Origin: Takashimella koratensis | Taxonomy: Eukaryota; Basidiomycota; Tremellomycetes; Trichosporonales; Tetragoniomycetaceae | DNA: 64,000 nucleotides | Assembly (NCBI GenBank): GCA_003116875.1 | Contig: BCKT01000002.1 | Span: 124,001 to 188,000, forward strand | Direction of reading: 5' to 3' | Part shown: piece by piece, positions 19,701-31,466 of the stretch | Layout of the letters: every line of letters begins with the position of its first letter | How positions within the stretch are numbered: the stretch's first letter is position 1 | Position numbers and translations under genes: made by a program | Notes under the pieces: generated by a model | Databases searched by the model: none | What the model was told of the DNA's origin: nothing | Seen by the model: the letters and a program-made list of their open reading frames with translations, nothing else

Positions 19701-22543
19701 CTCCGGTGTCCAGATGGCTCGGACCCGCCTCTGCCTCTTCCCTTCGACGATCAACGCAGGTGAATGAGCATCTTCCAACGCAGCGTCCGTAAGGCTCTGG
19801 TCGGCGGTTCGGGTCTTGACTGCTTGATCGGCAAAGTTTGATTGCTCTGCGGCGGCTTCCCCAGGGGCAGGATAACCGTATCGCTGGAGAAGCTCTTCGA
19901 TCGGTACATCGGCATCGGCCAAAAGACCAGCATCCTCACTATCGTCCTCTTCGCCAGCCTCGTCTTCAGCATCCTCCATCTCAACATCCAACAACGCATC
20001 TTGCTCGTCGAGGTCGCTTGGGGCTTCGTCGAATTCGGCGTCTTCGGCGTCGGGGTCCACAGTATCGACAAGGTTGACGGGCTTTGGCTTGCGGATTCGT
20101 GAGGATCGGTGGCGTGGTTGTGCCGGTGGTGTTGTGTCCGACTTGATCTCGACAATCTCAGGTACAGTGATTGGTACGCTCGAGTGCTCGTCCGCTGTTG
20201 GAACGCCGTTCTCGAGACTGTCGCCGATAGCGACTGTCACCGGCTTCTCTGCCACCGCTTCGTCCACCAGACTGGGGAGACTCTTGGCATCGATCACAGC
20301 CAAGCCGAGGGGCGAAGACACGTGAGTTTCCGCAAGGTCGGGAGCAACGGCGTCAGTGGCGATATCGGACACTTCAAGAGCAGAGGATGGCGCCGCCTCG
20401 CCATCGACGTCCATGTCTATTGTATCGTCTGGGCTATCGCCGAGGAGGGCACGCAGGTCCACCGAGGCGGCGTCGTCGCTACCCTCGTCATCTTCATCAT
20501 TGTCGGCGTCCTCGTCATCCGCCTCTTCATCGTCCTCCACATCCTCCTCGCCAGCTTCACCTTCAACCTGACCTTCCGCTTCATCCTCTTCCACATCTTC
20601 ATCCTCTTCAGCAGCTGAGACCTGAGAGCCATCCGACCCTTCTTCCTCGCGACCAACGATATCCTCCCGTTGAGCTTCGAGAAGACCAGTGCTCCGTTGC
20701 AAAAAGTTTTGAAGATGTTCTTTGCCCAGCCGGTCTTGCTCGAGTTTCTGCGCGGCGACTTTTCGAGCTCGAATGATCTGACAAGAGTCAGCGAATTGGT
20801 CTGCACAAGACTCACTTTCACTGCAAGGCCCCAACGCTTTTTCACAGCTCGGGCAAGATCCCTTGCTCTTCGCTTCTGATCACGAAGCAGCGCCTGTCTT
20901 TCTCTCTCATCCTTGCCCAACTCATGTTCCCAATGCTGTTGAATCATCCTCGCAATTCGCTTGCACGCCTGCGGCTTGTACTTGGCCTCTCCCACCATCG
21001 CGTTCCGCACCTGTGCCATGTGCGCCATGAGCGAATCGTGGAAATCCGTCTGCCGTGGCGGACCTGTGACGATTGGTTTCTTGCTTGAGTTTGCAGCTGA
21101 TTTGGATTGACCTGTCGGTGCTAACTCGTCTTCTTCTTCGTCTAGTAAGCGCAAGAGGCGACCCTGATGTTGCAAGTAGTTGACACGGTTGCGGAGATAC
21201 GCTTCCCGAGCCGCACGTAGTTCGAGCGCTCTGAGGTCGGGCAATGGGCCAGTCTCCTCGAGTTGGATGTAGGAATTGAGAATGGGATCGAGGTCGCCGC
21301 CAAACTTGGGCAGGGTTGGTGGTTTTTGGTTCGGGTCCGTGTAGACAATGGCGGATCTGCCGACTCGTCGTTCCCTTGGTCGATGAGGAGGTGGTGGGAA
21401 GGGGAGATGAGCGAGAGAGGGCAGGGGTGGAGCTGGAGATGGTTCTGGTGCAGGTGAAGCGGCGGGCGAATATGCGAGAGCAGGGGACGGCGATGCGCTT
21501 GACTCGGCGGCAACGATACTGGATCTGCTCTTTTTGGCAGGTGGGAGGTTTGGCAACGACGTGCGACCCCGCTTCTTCCCGGTGTCGTTTGACGGAGCGG
21601 GGGATGTAGAGTCGTCTTCGCTCGGCGGCGCATCGCTGAGCGCCAACGTTGCTCGTCGAGCTTTGGACGACTTTGCTTTGGACGACGGCTCGACCGGGGG
21701 AGGCATATCGTTGGCATGTCTTGCAGCCTCTCGGAGCGAAGTGAACAGTGGCGATTCAGCCGCAACGGACTCTGCCTTCGATTTGCCCTTCCTCAGTGTA
21801 GAAGGCATGTCGTTAGGCGGGGCGCCGACGCTGCCGTGCCCGTTTGTTTGAGGCGCGAGATAAGCGTAAGCCTCGGATTGCTCGAGCGCTTGACGGCGAG
21901 TCGTGCGTGATGGAAGAGAGCTGCGAGGTCTTGAAGGACCGGCAACGGGGGCTCCTGGGTTAGGTTCTACGAGATTGAAGAGGTTGTGCTTTGCTTCCCG
22001 CCACTAAAGAGTTAGCTACCAGGTTGAGGAGAGACTCACTTGTGTAAACACTGGCGAGTTGTCGTGCTTGAGGGCCTAGAATGTGCCTGTCAGCTTGTAG
22101 ATCTAAAGAGGTTGCAGCTGACTCACGACTGGGTCCCATCCATCGATCAAGCTAACGAACCGCTCGAGGTGAAATTGCTCTCGGATGGCGGTATCATGAT
22201 CGTCAATTAGACCTTTGAGCTCTTGCTCTTTCCGCTTGACTAGGTCTTCACGGCGAGTCCGCACGGACTCTGCTCCCAGCTTGGCCTTGGCCTTTTCCAC
22301 CTCGTCCTGAGATAGGACACGTCCGCTGGTCCGACCTGACCTTCCATTGGGTGTGATCCTTGCGCTGCTTGAGCTCGAGGTAGCTGGACCAGGGTCGGAG
22401 GGTCGAGCTCGGAGTGTGCGCCCACGCGGTGATGGAGAGGGAGGGACGAGAGGAGGCTGGTCTGAGGGGACCGGGGTTTGGGAGAGAGTTGCTGCAGAGG
22501 GAGGGGGCGGGACCGAAGGGGTGCTGGACGAAAGGTCGGCCAT
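16750..22543 (-). CDS. SWR1: Swr1, catalytic ATPase of the SWR1 chromatin remodeller
   Basis: Swr1 exchanges H2A for H2A.Z in nucleosomes. The long protein has the family order: an N-terminal helical region ([14 protein letters not shown]), an HSA domain ([18 protein letters not shown] to [15 protein letters not shown]), very acidic linkers, and a SNF2 ATPase. Walker A ADEMGLGKT is split by an intron near 19440. The DEAH box reads [10 protein letters not shown], and helicase motif VI includes [11 protein letters not shown]. About 200 residues separate the two ATPase lobes, the INO80/SWR1-type insertion that distinguishes it from Snf2 and Chd proteins. The tail is acidic and ends [12 protein letters not shown]. 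Small exons occur, for example 36 nt encoding [12 protein letters not shown] near 22042-22077. An ATG eight codons upstream (22567) is an alternative start. Confidence 0.93.
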
Positions 22544-22951
22544 GGTCGCGTTCGTGGTAGAGTTCAACCAGCTCAGATCATTGTCAAGTGGAGGTGAGTA
22601 GGAATGTGATGGGTGATGGAGACTTGCGCGGTGGTTCTCGACCAGTAGCTGGATCGATTCAAGACGTCGACCGGAGCCGCGCTGAGGTGGTTGGATGGGA
22701 TGAGGATGGTGAGGTAGGTGAGAGAACGCGAACCAAGATGAGAGGAGGAGATGACAGGCGCGATGACTTGGAAATGGGCAGCGAAAAAACCCAAGGAGGG
22801 ATTAGGATTGAAGATTAGGAAAACACATGGAGTTCTAATTGGAAAGAAGGTCTGGATTGTAATCAGACGCATCGAAGCCTAATGCAACGTGCGAGCCATG
22901 TGGCAACGACACGATTACTTTGTCTCACTCTACACCATCTCCCAATCCACC
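22544..22951. promoter_or_regulatory. Shared divergent promoter of SWR1 and USE1
   Basis: About 408 bp lie between the two start codons. No TATA box is obvious. The sequence has GGATGGG/GATGAGG-type purine-rich stretches and becomes AT-richer towards USE1. Confidence 0.5.
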
Positions 22952-24368
22952 ATGATCGCCTCTATACCTCCCGACCTTGACTCGGGCCTCACTCCCCACT
23001 CCCTCTCGGCCTCTCCATCGCCTGCATCCGTACGCGCCGCGCAGGCAGCTGCAGGGTCGCGACATGGCCTTCTCAACCTCACCCGGCTCGTCCGCGCGCT
23101 CGATCGCCAAGTTCCGGCTGGTCAAGGGTCTGCACGACCCGCCGCGGACGTTGGGTCAGTGGACGTGAAGAAGACGTGGGAGGTGAGTAGTGGTTCCAAA
23201 TGAGGTGGGAAGGCAAGCTTAGGTCAGAGACCGCAGGCTGTGTAGGGGCATAGGATGAAGATGAAAGGAGTAAACTGATAATTTCTTTTGAACGAGCAGA
23301 CTGTGCTCTACGCGCGAGCGTTGGCCGATGCCCTCCGCGATGGAAACGAAGAGTGAGTGGCTAGCCCAGTCACCATACACGCTTTCCTTACCCAAATACA
23401 GAGCATCGACCACATCCAGGGACCTTGACTCGCTCAGTGATACTTTGACCTCCATCCAGAGCCGCTTTCAACGCTTGAATGAGGTAAGTCTTTTCCCACA
23501 CACCATCGTCCACTGCCTCGCCTCGTCATTCACTCCCTTCGTTGACCAGTCTCGCTGACTGTTTCAGGCCCGACCGACGACTCCTGCGTTCTCTAAACCT
23601 GCCTTGTTCACTCTACCATCCACCACCGTCATTCTTCTCGAGCCTGAACCCTCACTCGCCATTCCACCTGTGGAACCAATCACGCTCTCTTCCCCCGACG
23701 TTTCCGGTCCGTCTCCAGAACCTATCATATCTCAACCATCGGCGTCTTCCATACCCGACGGTCCCGCCCCTGTCTCTATCTCACAACCAGCCCCCTCCCT
23801 TCGCCGGCGCAATGTTCCCGACACGGCGGACTACCTCCGGTCCATCGCGCAAGAGGACCTTCGAGGCGGCGAGGCGGGGCTGTTGCCCATCCGTACGAGG
23901 CCGGGGCAAGGTGGGGCGTCGGGTGCGTCCAAGACTGGCGCTCGAGATCAGCTCCTTGGGACGCAGGTGGGGTCCGTCGGTTCCACGCAGCTCCACGAAG
24001 AACTCGGAGGCCAGCTTGTCGGCGTAAGTCTTGTGTTGAAGAGGCGTACTGATTATCGCGTCCAGATGTCTCACCAACTCCGGATGAACGCAGTCCATTT
24101 CGCCTCGTCGCTCGAGGAAGAAAAAGCGCTCCTTACTTCGTCCCAAGATGTGCTCGAGAGTGAGTATATCAAGCATCGCATTGTCCGTCAATACTGACGA
24201 CAATTCTACATTGCCTTTGCAGAGAACCTCAGCTCGACGCGCAGCTCCAAGGCGCAGCTATCCAGTGTGTCGTCCAAGGGCAGGGGCACGACCTGTCTGA
24301 CGATTGGAGTGGTCGTGCTTGTACTTGTCTTGTTCATCTGGACCTACCTCTTGATCCGATTCACCTAA
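22952..24368 (+). CDS. USE1: USE1-type ER SNARE
   Basis: Use1 is a Qc-type SNARE on the endoplasmic reticulum that works with Sec20 and Ufe1 in retrograde Golgi-to-ER fusion. Six exons are visible (first 22952-23182), with introns using GTGAGT/GTAAGT donors. The N-terminal half is helical (LLNLTRLVRALDRQ, LSDTLTSIQSRFQRLNE) and the middle is Pro/Ser-rich and disordered. The SNARE helix runs from LHEELGGQLVGMSHQLR through LEEEKALLTSSQDVLEKN. A C-terminal membrane anchor (LTIGVVVLVLVLFIWTYLL) is followed by only four residues, as in tail-anchored SNAREs. The zero-layer position appears to be Gln (SSQDVLEK), where the animal and budding-yeast proteins have Asp. The assignment rests on the anchor, the helix and the overall layout. 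Confidence 0.78.
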
Positions 24369-24434
24369 TATTATGTATCTGAAATTTGCTTCCGCGTTTC
24401 AACGATCACATTGAATTTCGTCTTTTCTGTTGCT

Positions 24435-24471
24435 TCCATCCATCCATCCATCCATCCATCCATCCATCCAC
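24435..24471 (+). repeat. TCCA tetranucleotide microsatellite
   Basis: About nine uninterrupted TCCA units lie in the 212-bp gap between USE1 and HSH49, probably in the 5' leader or promoter of HSH49. Confidence 0.95.
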
Positions 24472-24580
24472 CTCCATCCCGCATACATCATCAACGAGAG
24501 ACACACAGCAGCGAGCATCAGCGAGACAGTGACATTCGAGATAATCGTACAAATACGAGTGAAGAGAGCAACAGGGAATC

Positions 24581-25898
24581 ATGCAGAACAAGTCGGAGCA
24601 GGACAGGAACCAGGAGGCAACAGTCTACCTCGTGAGTATCTCGACCTTGCACCACATTTTTAACCGTGCTGACCGGCTCCCTCATAGGGTAACCTGGATG
24701 AACGGTGTTCGGATGCTATGATCTGGGAGCTTATGCTGTAAGTGTGATGTTCAAGACCGGTGGGTAGATACTAACACTCTCCAGGCAAGCAGGACCAGTC
24801 TGTATGTCGACTCCACCCGAAACCTACTAACTTCCTACAGCCAACGTCTTCCTCCCGAGAGACCGAATCTCAATGAACCATCAAGGCTACGGCTTTTGTG
24901 AATTCCTATCTGAAGACGACGCCGATTACGCTTGCAAGATTATGAATCAGATCAAACTATACGGTAAACCCATCCGAGTCAACAAGTCAAGCTACGATAA
25001 GAAGCAACTTGATGTGGGAGCGAATTTGTTTATTGGGTCGTTGGATTTGAACGTGGATGAATCAGCTTTGTATGATACGTTTTCGAGGTTTGGTTCGATT
25101 GCGGAACAACCAAAGGTGAGGTTGCTGCTTGGACCAGAGTGAGATCTTTGCTACTTGTTGACACCGCTCAAATCTTTCTTCATTGGCTCATGCAGATCTC
25201 GAGAGACCCCTCGACCGGCGCATCCAAGGGTTTCGGTTTCGTTTCGTTCAATGAATTCGAGGCGGCGGATATGGCGATTGAGAATATGAATGGTCAATTC
25301 CTTGGTGGTTCCCAGATCACGGTTCAGTATGCTTTCAAGAAGGACGGAAAGGGCGAGCGGCACGGAACGGCTGCGGAGCGACTACTCGCCAACCAGGCCA
25401 AGTGAGTGTCAATCGGGGTCATGCTCTATCACTTTCATGCTGACATGGTCGTAGGAAACACTCGATGCTTCCCGGTGGTGGTGGTTTCTCTCACCCCAGT
25501 ACGTCACTCCCTCTGCACCACTAACTTCTTTAGGCCAACTTGCTGGGGCACTCTCTCGAGCCCAAGCTCAAGCCGCTGCCCATGCTGTTCCTCCATCAGG
25601 CTACAATGCGAGCGCGCCTCCACCTCCCCCGCCTCCCGGTATGCCAGTCTACCAGGCTCCCGTCTCTGCGCAGGCTGCGCCAGCTCCACCGTCTTACCCC
25701 CAGCAACAGTACCAGCAGCAGGCGGCACCACAGCATGGTGGGTACCCACCCCAGGGGGCGAACGGGTACTCTGGTTACCCACCTCCACCGGCAGGTTTCC
25801 CACAGCAGAATGGGTACGCATACGGAGGTCACCAGCAAGGAGGTGCACCACCTCCCCCTCCGCCAATCCGTATGGGTTTCAACCAGCCAGGTCAATAA
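24581..25898 (+). CDS. HSH49: Splicing factor 3b subunit 4 (Hsh49/SF3B4)
   Basis: This protein is part of SF3b in the U2 snRNP and contacts pre-mRNA near the branch site. The start [17 protein letters not shown] leads into RRM1 (VYLGNLDERC; RNP1 GYGFCEF). A linker follows, then RRM2 ([14 protein letters not shown]1 KGFGFVSF). The C-terminal third is Pro/Gln/Gly-rich ([29 protein letters not shown]), as in SF3B4. Two short exons near 24690-24800 encode the end of the first RRM helix: the second ends LML and the third is only 17 nt (encoding QAGPV), before [10 protein letters not shown]. An AG-rich intron near 25115-25197 splits RRM2. The gene is tail-to-tail with the nuclease gene, 66 bp apart. 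Confidence 0.93.
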
Positions 25899-25964
25899 TG
25901 TAGTGATGCATGGATGCAATGAAATGTACATGATTATGAGAGTAGTGATTCGCAACATTGGCCG

Positions 25965-28898
25965 TTACATGGATACAGCTGTGACATCGATGATAGGGGA
26001 AGGCCACGAGTGGATCTTATCGATCTTCACGATACCTCTCCTAGCGAGAGGAGGAGCGTCCTTTTCAAGCGTGATGAGCGCCGCGGTCGTTCCTAGCTGT
26101 GGGAGGGCGACCTGGGTCCGTGACATCCCGGCTTTTGTCGTAGGTTGACCCGTCGCGATCGCCTCTAGCTCACCATGGACATCAACGACCTCTGTCCCTT
26201 TCAAATTGTGCAAGATCCTCCCGAGCGGGTACATGTGCCTCTCCTGACGTAAATCCGCGAGGATCAGTCCGCGCCAATACTGCTCCGTACTGAGTGTGAT
26301 ACGTCGAGCTCTAAGTTGAGCTGCATGACTCCGCTTGGATAGTCTCGCGATCTCGTCTGCGCCCATCATCACGTTGACTGCCTTGGTTTGAGCGTTGGCA
26401 GCGAGCCACGATTTGATCTGCCAATGAACAAGGAGGTCATCGTACCTCCTCAACGGGCTAGTCGCGCGTGTGTAACCCCCTGCTCCTTCACCAAGGGCGC
26501 CGGTGATCCCCATCATCCAGTGCTGGATTGGTCGATCGGAGAGAAGCGACGAAGGGAGGTACATATCCGCCTTGATGATCTGGTCAACCTCGACATGACC
26601 CGTCCCCTGTTTCCGAAGCGCGAGGAGCGAGTCGAGCGGGTTTGATACCCCAGAAGCGGTGGAGGCTGATAAGGGCCTGGGAGTATCGGATCCTCGGTAA
26701 GGGATAGGGATCGAGCGCTCGTGACACCATTCCGCGACAAGACGGTTCGCCAGTACCATGAGTTCACCGACCATATTCTGCGCATTGGCCTCGGACCAGG
26801 ACGAGATGGATACGGCGAAATCGTACTCGATCAACCGTTCACTACTCCCTAGGGCTGAGACGAGTTTCCGGTCGAAGATGTTTTCTCTAGGTGGAGTGCC
26901 GTAGATTCGAACTGATGCGGTAGGGACTGAGAATTCTAGACCCGCATTAAGGAACCGCCTCGCACGTAGGTTCTTTGCAAGTGTTTGCATTAGAACCAGC
27001 GTTTGAACGTCTTCATCGCTGAGCTGAGTCCGGGCGGTCTCCTCATTCGAGTTGCGCTGGCCTAGCGGGCGAGAGACGGCGGGTTGCGGGATACCCAGGG
27101 CCTCGTTGACAGCGTGATAAGTGACGAGTTTAGGCTTGGAGATGTACCCTAGTGCGACTTTGGTATCCTTCACTTGTCCCGACGTATCTACTCGAGCGGA
27201 AAAGGTCATGACCGCTTGGGCGTTTGTGTCAACTCCAGCGCCAAGGGACATGCGTCCCATCACATCTTTGTGCGTGATGAGTGGGACCGAACCTTCGGGA
27301 AGGTACGACGATGTCGCGACGAACGACGCGCGAAGAGCTAATGGGTGGCCGGGGGGGATATACCTCGTCGGATCCGCGATATGCATATGGATCCAGTACT
27401 CTTCTGTCCCGATCTTCTCTAGCGAGATACCATCATCGAGCTCGCTGGCCGTCGCATCGTCGATAACGTACACTGTATGGCTAGTATAATCTTCTCGAAG
27501 GTGATCGAGCTCGTTCCCGTCGAGAAGATCGGAAGAGCTTTTGATCCGAGTCCCACTCATTGCTGTATGCCGTGCCGCCGTCTCAGCGAGTGTCGAGGTC
27601 GCGCCGCTATCTGACGCTGGGAGAAGACCGATTTGGTGCAGAAATCGAGCGGCGGTGGACCCGTCTATCCGGCTGTTGACACCTGTAGCGTTCCTTCCCC
27701 CACCGATGGCGTTGAGGAGCGCCGTGCTGATGGGTATGTAAGGGGACAACTGAGTCGATCGAGTCTCGTAAAGCCTATTCGCTATCGCCGAGATCATGTC
27801 CATGTCATCCGCGGACCACTTCAACCCCTCACCCTCCCGAGGTCTGTCCGCAAACAACTGCACCTTTTCGTCCCTCGCCTCGATCCATCGCGTTATCCGT
27901 GTGATTCGATCTCGTTCGGCTCGACTACGTACGAGGAACTGTTGAGTCTGCCACATCTCGCCATCATCGGGAACGAACAAGTCGGGTCGGCGCATGAGTA
28001 GTGTGTGCGCTGCAAAGGCAGGTAAGGTATTGGGTCGAACGGTAATTGGGGTCTCAGTCCCATCGGCGTTCAAGATCCATTCTGCCGCTTGAACAGCTGT
28101 GATTCCTCCTCGTTCTTCACTACTGAGACCTTCTCCACTTGGAGCAAACGCCTCCCAAACTTGTTCTACCCCACCGGCACGCCCAAAAGCCAAGGCTCCA
28201 CCCATCAACCTCGCCTGCATCCTCTCCGTCTCTCTCACCACTTTCCTAACCACCATCGTCGCTTGTCTCCTCGCTTTCATCATCTCCCTCGCCGCTTGAG
28301 CGCCGAGGATCGAAGTCTCCGCATCAATAGAGACGAGTCCGATATCTTCCCCTCGAGACCAGAGCTCGATCAAACGTGGGGACCAGCATGCGGCAGCGAT
28401 GTGAGGAGGGACGAGTGAAGCTGGCATCACGAACTGGACGTCGGCAGGGGATACGGGCCATAGCTCCCCGCTTTGACGAAGGATCAAGAGTCGTGGTCTA
28501 CCGCCTACGAGGATGGACGCGAGGATCACGCCGAGGGAGTGTTGCTCGGATCTGGACAGTGAGCTTGTGCCATTGTACAGAACTCACCGTCGAACCTCAA
28601 TCACCCGTCCTGGTTCAAGACCAGGTATCTCGTCCCCTGGACTGACCCCACCTTCCGCTGCATCCTCTATCGAGCTCGCAAAGAATTGTCTCCTCTCCAT
28701 ACTCGGTCCACCGTCAAGTACCTCGAACGATACTGCTGATCGATTGGTAAGTCCATCGCTCTTGACTTGTCGGTTGGCCGCTGGCGGATGGTAGGTAGGG
28801 AAAGGCGGTGAGAGGTCTTTGCGGGAGGACGCTTGGATAGAGTGAGTGCGTGCAGAGCTGAGCCTGCGCAAGGCAGAGCAGGCTGCTCTTGATTTCAT
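25965..28898 (-). CDS. Mitochondrial RNase II-family exoribonuclease (Dss1/CYT-4-like)
   Basis: A two-exon gene gives roughly 950 residues, close to the size of Dss1, the exonuclease of the mitochondrial degradosome. The N-terminus MKSRAACSALRRLSSARTHS is Arg/Ser-rich without acids, a strong mitochondrial presequence. The single intron follows VIEVRR and begins GTGAGTTCTG. The central RNB domain begins VYVIDDATASELDDGISLE, which carries the acidic metal-binding residues of RNase II, followed by IHMHIADPTRYIPPGHPL and later YTRATSPLRRYDDLLVHWQ, the typical late RNB motif with conserved Arg. A C-terminal S1-like OB region is not obvious but may be present around the last 100 residues. It probably degrades mitochondrial RNA 3' to 5' with a Suv3-type helicase, by family analogy. 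Confidence 0.87.
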
Positions 28899-29306
28899 GA
28901 GTGAGTGGTAACGGGGAGAATTCCAACATTTCGTCGATCGCTTTAGGGTAGTAAAAATGCAGAGCCATGGTGCATTGACAAATTTTGTTTTTCGAGTCCC
29001 CATGTACAAAGACTAGCAATATGACGAGCTCGAGCTTGTTATCGCTCGGGCCGTGGGTGTGGGATGGATGAGCTGGGTGTTGAAGTCCCAGGATGCAAGG
29101 AGACAATGAGGGTGTGGGTAAAGCTGTGAGAGGTATGGGTTGAGCCTGGGTATAATGTCGTGAAAGATGAGTCGTCAAGTAGGAGATGGGAAGAGGAAGG
29201 GATGAAGACCCGCGGGTTGAGCGACGAATCTTTTATGCGATCCGTTGAGGATTGCTACAAGGGGGGAATTTATCTACAGAGAAACCGGAAGAGCGAGTAA
29301 GCAGGC
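28899..29306. other. Intergenic, promoter of the nuclease gene
   Basis: About 408 bp between two minus-strand genes. It should carry the nuclease promoter and the 3' UTR of the reductase gene. No further gene is evident. Confidence 0.5.
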
Positions 29307-31466
29307 TTAGTGCCCATTGACCACCTCCTTGACACCGTTCAAGGCAACGCCGAGACCGTTCGCGATCGAGTCGATGACGCCATTGACATGATCCATTGGC
29401 TGATCAAGAAGGAACGGATCAAAGATCCCCTCTCCATCCTTGAAATCGTTGGCGACAATGTTGACGAGGTACGAGGTATCCATAATCTCGTTGATGAGCG
29501 CCCTTGACGCCGAGTCCTCGGGGTACATTGAAGCCCACTGCCTTCCGAGCTCAAACGCCTCGTCCTTCCATGCGACAAACGAAACGGCCTCGACGATGGT
29601 CGGCTGAATGATCTCCTTACCCGGGAAGACACCCCAGGTAACGGCGTTGGGGCCCTCGGAGTGGGTATTGGTGCGCAGGTCGCCTTGACTGTTGACCGCA
29701 TAGTAGGTGATACGTGGGTCACGCTCGATTCGGCGGATCAGCGGCGAGAGGAGTTGAGGGGAGACGAAGAACTCGAGGTAGGCCTTTTGGTAGACGTATC
29801 CACCGACAGGACCCCAACCGTGAACCTTGTCGTCGCTGGCCGCACCGTTGACAGCGGGCTGAGAGTTGATGGTGAGGTAACCTCGCTCGTTCATCTTGGC
29901 GAGCTGAGTGGTGATCACCGACGTCTCCGAGGCGGGAGGCTGCGAGCTCCAAGGCAACTTGGCGAGCTCGCCGTGACAGAAGCGCGAGAAGAGGTTGCAG
30001 ATATCGGTGAATGTCGTCGGGTGGCCCCAAAGCGCAAAGGCGTCGGTCGGCGCCATACCGATCGAGACTGGGTAACCATCGAGGTCGCCGTACGCGGGAC
30101 TGCGAGAGTCACCCCATCGACCATTAGGGAACTCGTCCCAGTCACTGGTTCGGGAGAGGTACGACTGAACGCGGTTGGCCCAGAAGATGGGTCGAATCGT
30201 TTCGGATCGACGCGAAGGAGTGAGCGAAGGGCGCCAAGGAAGGGGCATGACTTGTTCGCGACGACCCTCAAACTCGAGCTCGTCCAGCAACATCCTCGCG
30301 CCCTTTTCCAAGTTGAGCGTGTACACGTGCAAACCTTTGATCCCGGCTTCGGTGTTGCTGAGGATCTTGCGACACATCTCGCCGACCAATTGCGTGCCGA
30401 CCGCGCGAACCTTCTCGTCATCGCCCTGTACCGGTCGGAGCGCGTCGTAAAAATGCGGGGGTACGACAATCGCCTCTCGCTGAACCCAGGTCTGGAATTT
30501 TTGCCAGTTTTGAATCGGCATGATCCCCGGGACGATCGGGACGGTGATTCCGTACTCGCGAACTCGCTTGACCCAGTCAAAGAAGATGTCGACATCGTAG
30601 AACATTTGGGTAAAGATGAAATCGGCACCAGCGTCGACTTTCTCTTTGAGCCAGAGCATCTCCTGGTGTCGACCTTCGGGGGTGTCCGGGGTCTCTGGGT
30701 GGCCCTGCGGGAAGCCAGCGACGGCGACGCAAAAGTCACCAGGGTAGTGTTTGTGAATGTACTTGACGAGGTCGACGGCGTGGTGGAAGCCGCCGGGCGT
30801 GGGCTTCCAGGTCGAGCTTCCGGCAGGCGGGTCGCCGCGAAGAGCGAGGATGTTCTGGCACCCGTGGGTTTTGGCTTGCTACAGAAGTTAGTGCTGCGCT
30901 ACAGGGGAACGGCGCTCAACTTACCTTCAAAGCCCACTCAACCTTCTCCTGGGGCACTGAGAAGGGTCAGTCGCATCCCCAGCTATTCACTCACTCTCCG
31001 TGCAAGTCAAGTGCATGCAGCATTCGATACCAATAGTCTCCTGGCACACTTGCACCAGCGACGAAGTCAAGTCGGCATTCTTTCCGCCCGCACCCCTGTT
31101 CACTACGTCAGCTGTTGATTCCGGTCAACCGGAGTTGAAATGTCGACGTGGAGGGTTGGTTGACCCGAACTGACCATGTAATGTCGATGAACTCGGGTCC
31201 GAGGTCGCGCATGCGCTCTATCCGGTCGTACAAGTTTTGCAGGCCCTATCATGAGGACGTGTTAGCAGTCAGAGCGTGTTGAAGGGATACCGAGCCGATG
31301 GCCGACGAAGCCGAAAAAAAAAAATCGAGTCTTGACCCAAAAGAGTCGAAAAAAATCAACCACCTCACCCCGCACTCACCTGAGCTGTCCTAGGAGGGAA
31401 ATACTCGAAGCTCCAAAAGGGGCGACCCTCGCGCTCAGCCTTGGCGAGCTTGTCCGTGATCTTCAT
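29307..31466 (-). CDS. MET13: Methylenetetrahydrofolate reductase
   Basis: The enzyme reduces 5,10-methylene-THF to 5-methyl-THF with FAD and NAD(P)H, supplying the methyl group for methionine synthesis. The start MKITDKLAKAEREGRPFWSF and following FEYFPPRTAQGLQNLYDR match the Met13 branch rather than Met12. The N-terminal TIM-barrel has CMHLTCTE, CQNILALRGDPP, FCVAVAGFPQGHPE and DFIFTQMFYD. The C-terminal regulatory domain has ANRVQSYLSRTSDWDEFPNG and GYPVSIGM, and ends near EVVNGH. Five 5' introns between 30880 and 31380 split the barrel into small exons; the rest is one long exon. A run of 11 A lies inside the intron near 31315. Total length is about 600 residues, normal for fungi. Confidence 0.94.

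Noticed and set aside
24435..24471. The TCCA repeat as a telomere-like or CRISPR-like array
   Set aside because: It is a plain tetranucleotide microsatellite with no spacers and no match to telomere repeats.
29661..31118. A 485-residue open frame on the plus strand
   Set aside because: It lies wholly opposite the reductase exons. It is a shadow of a real gene in a codon-biased region.
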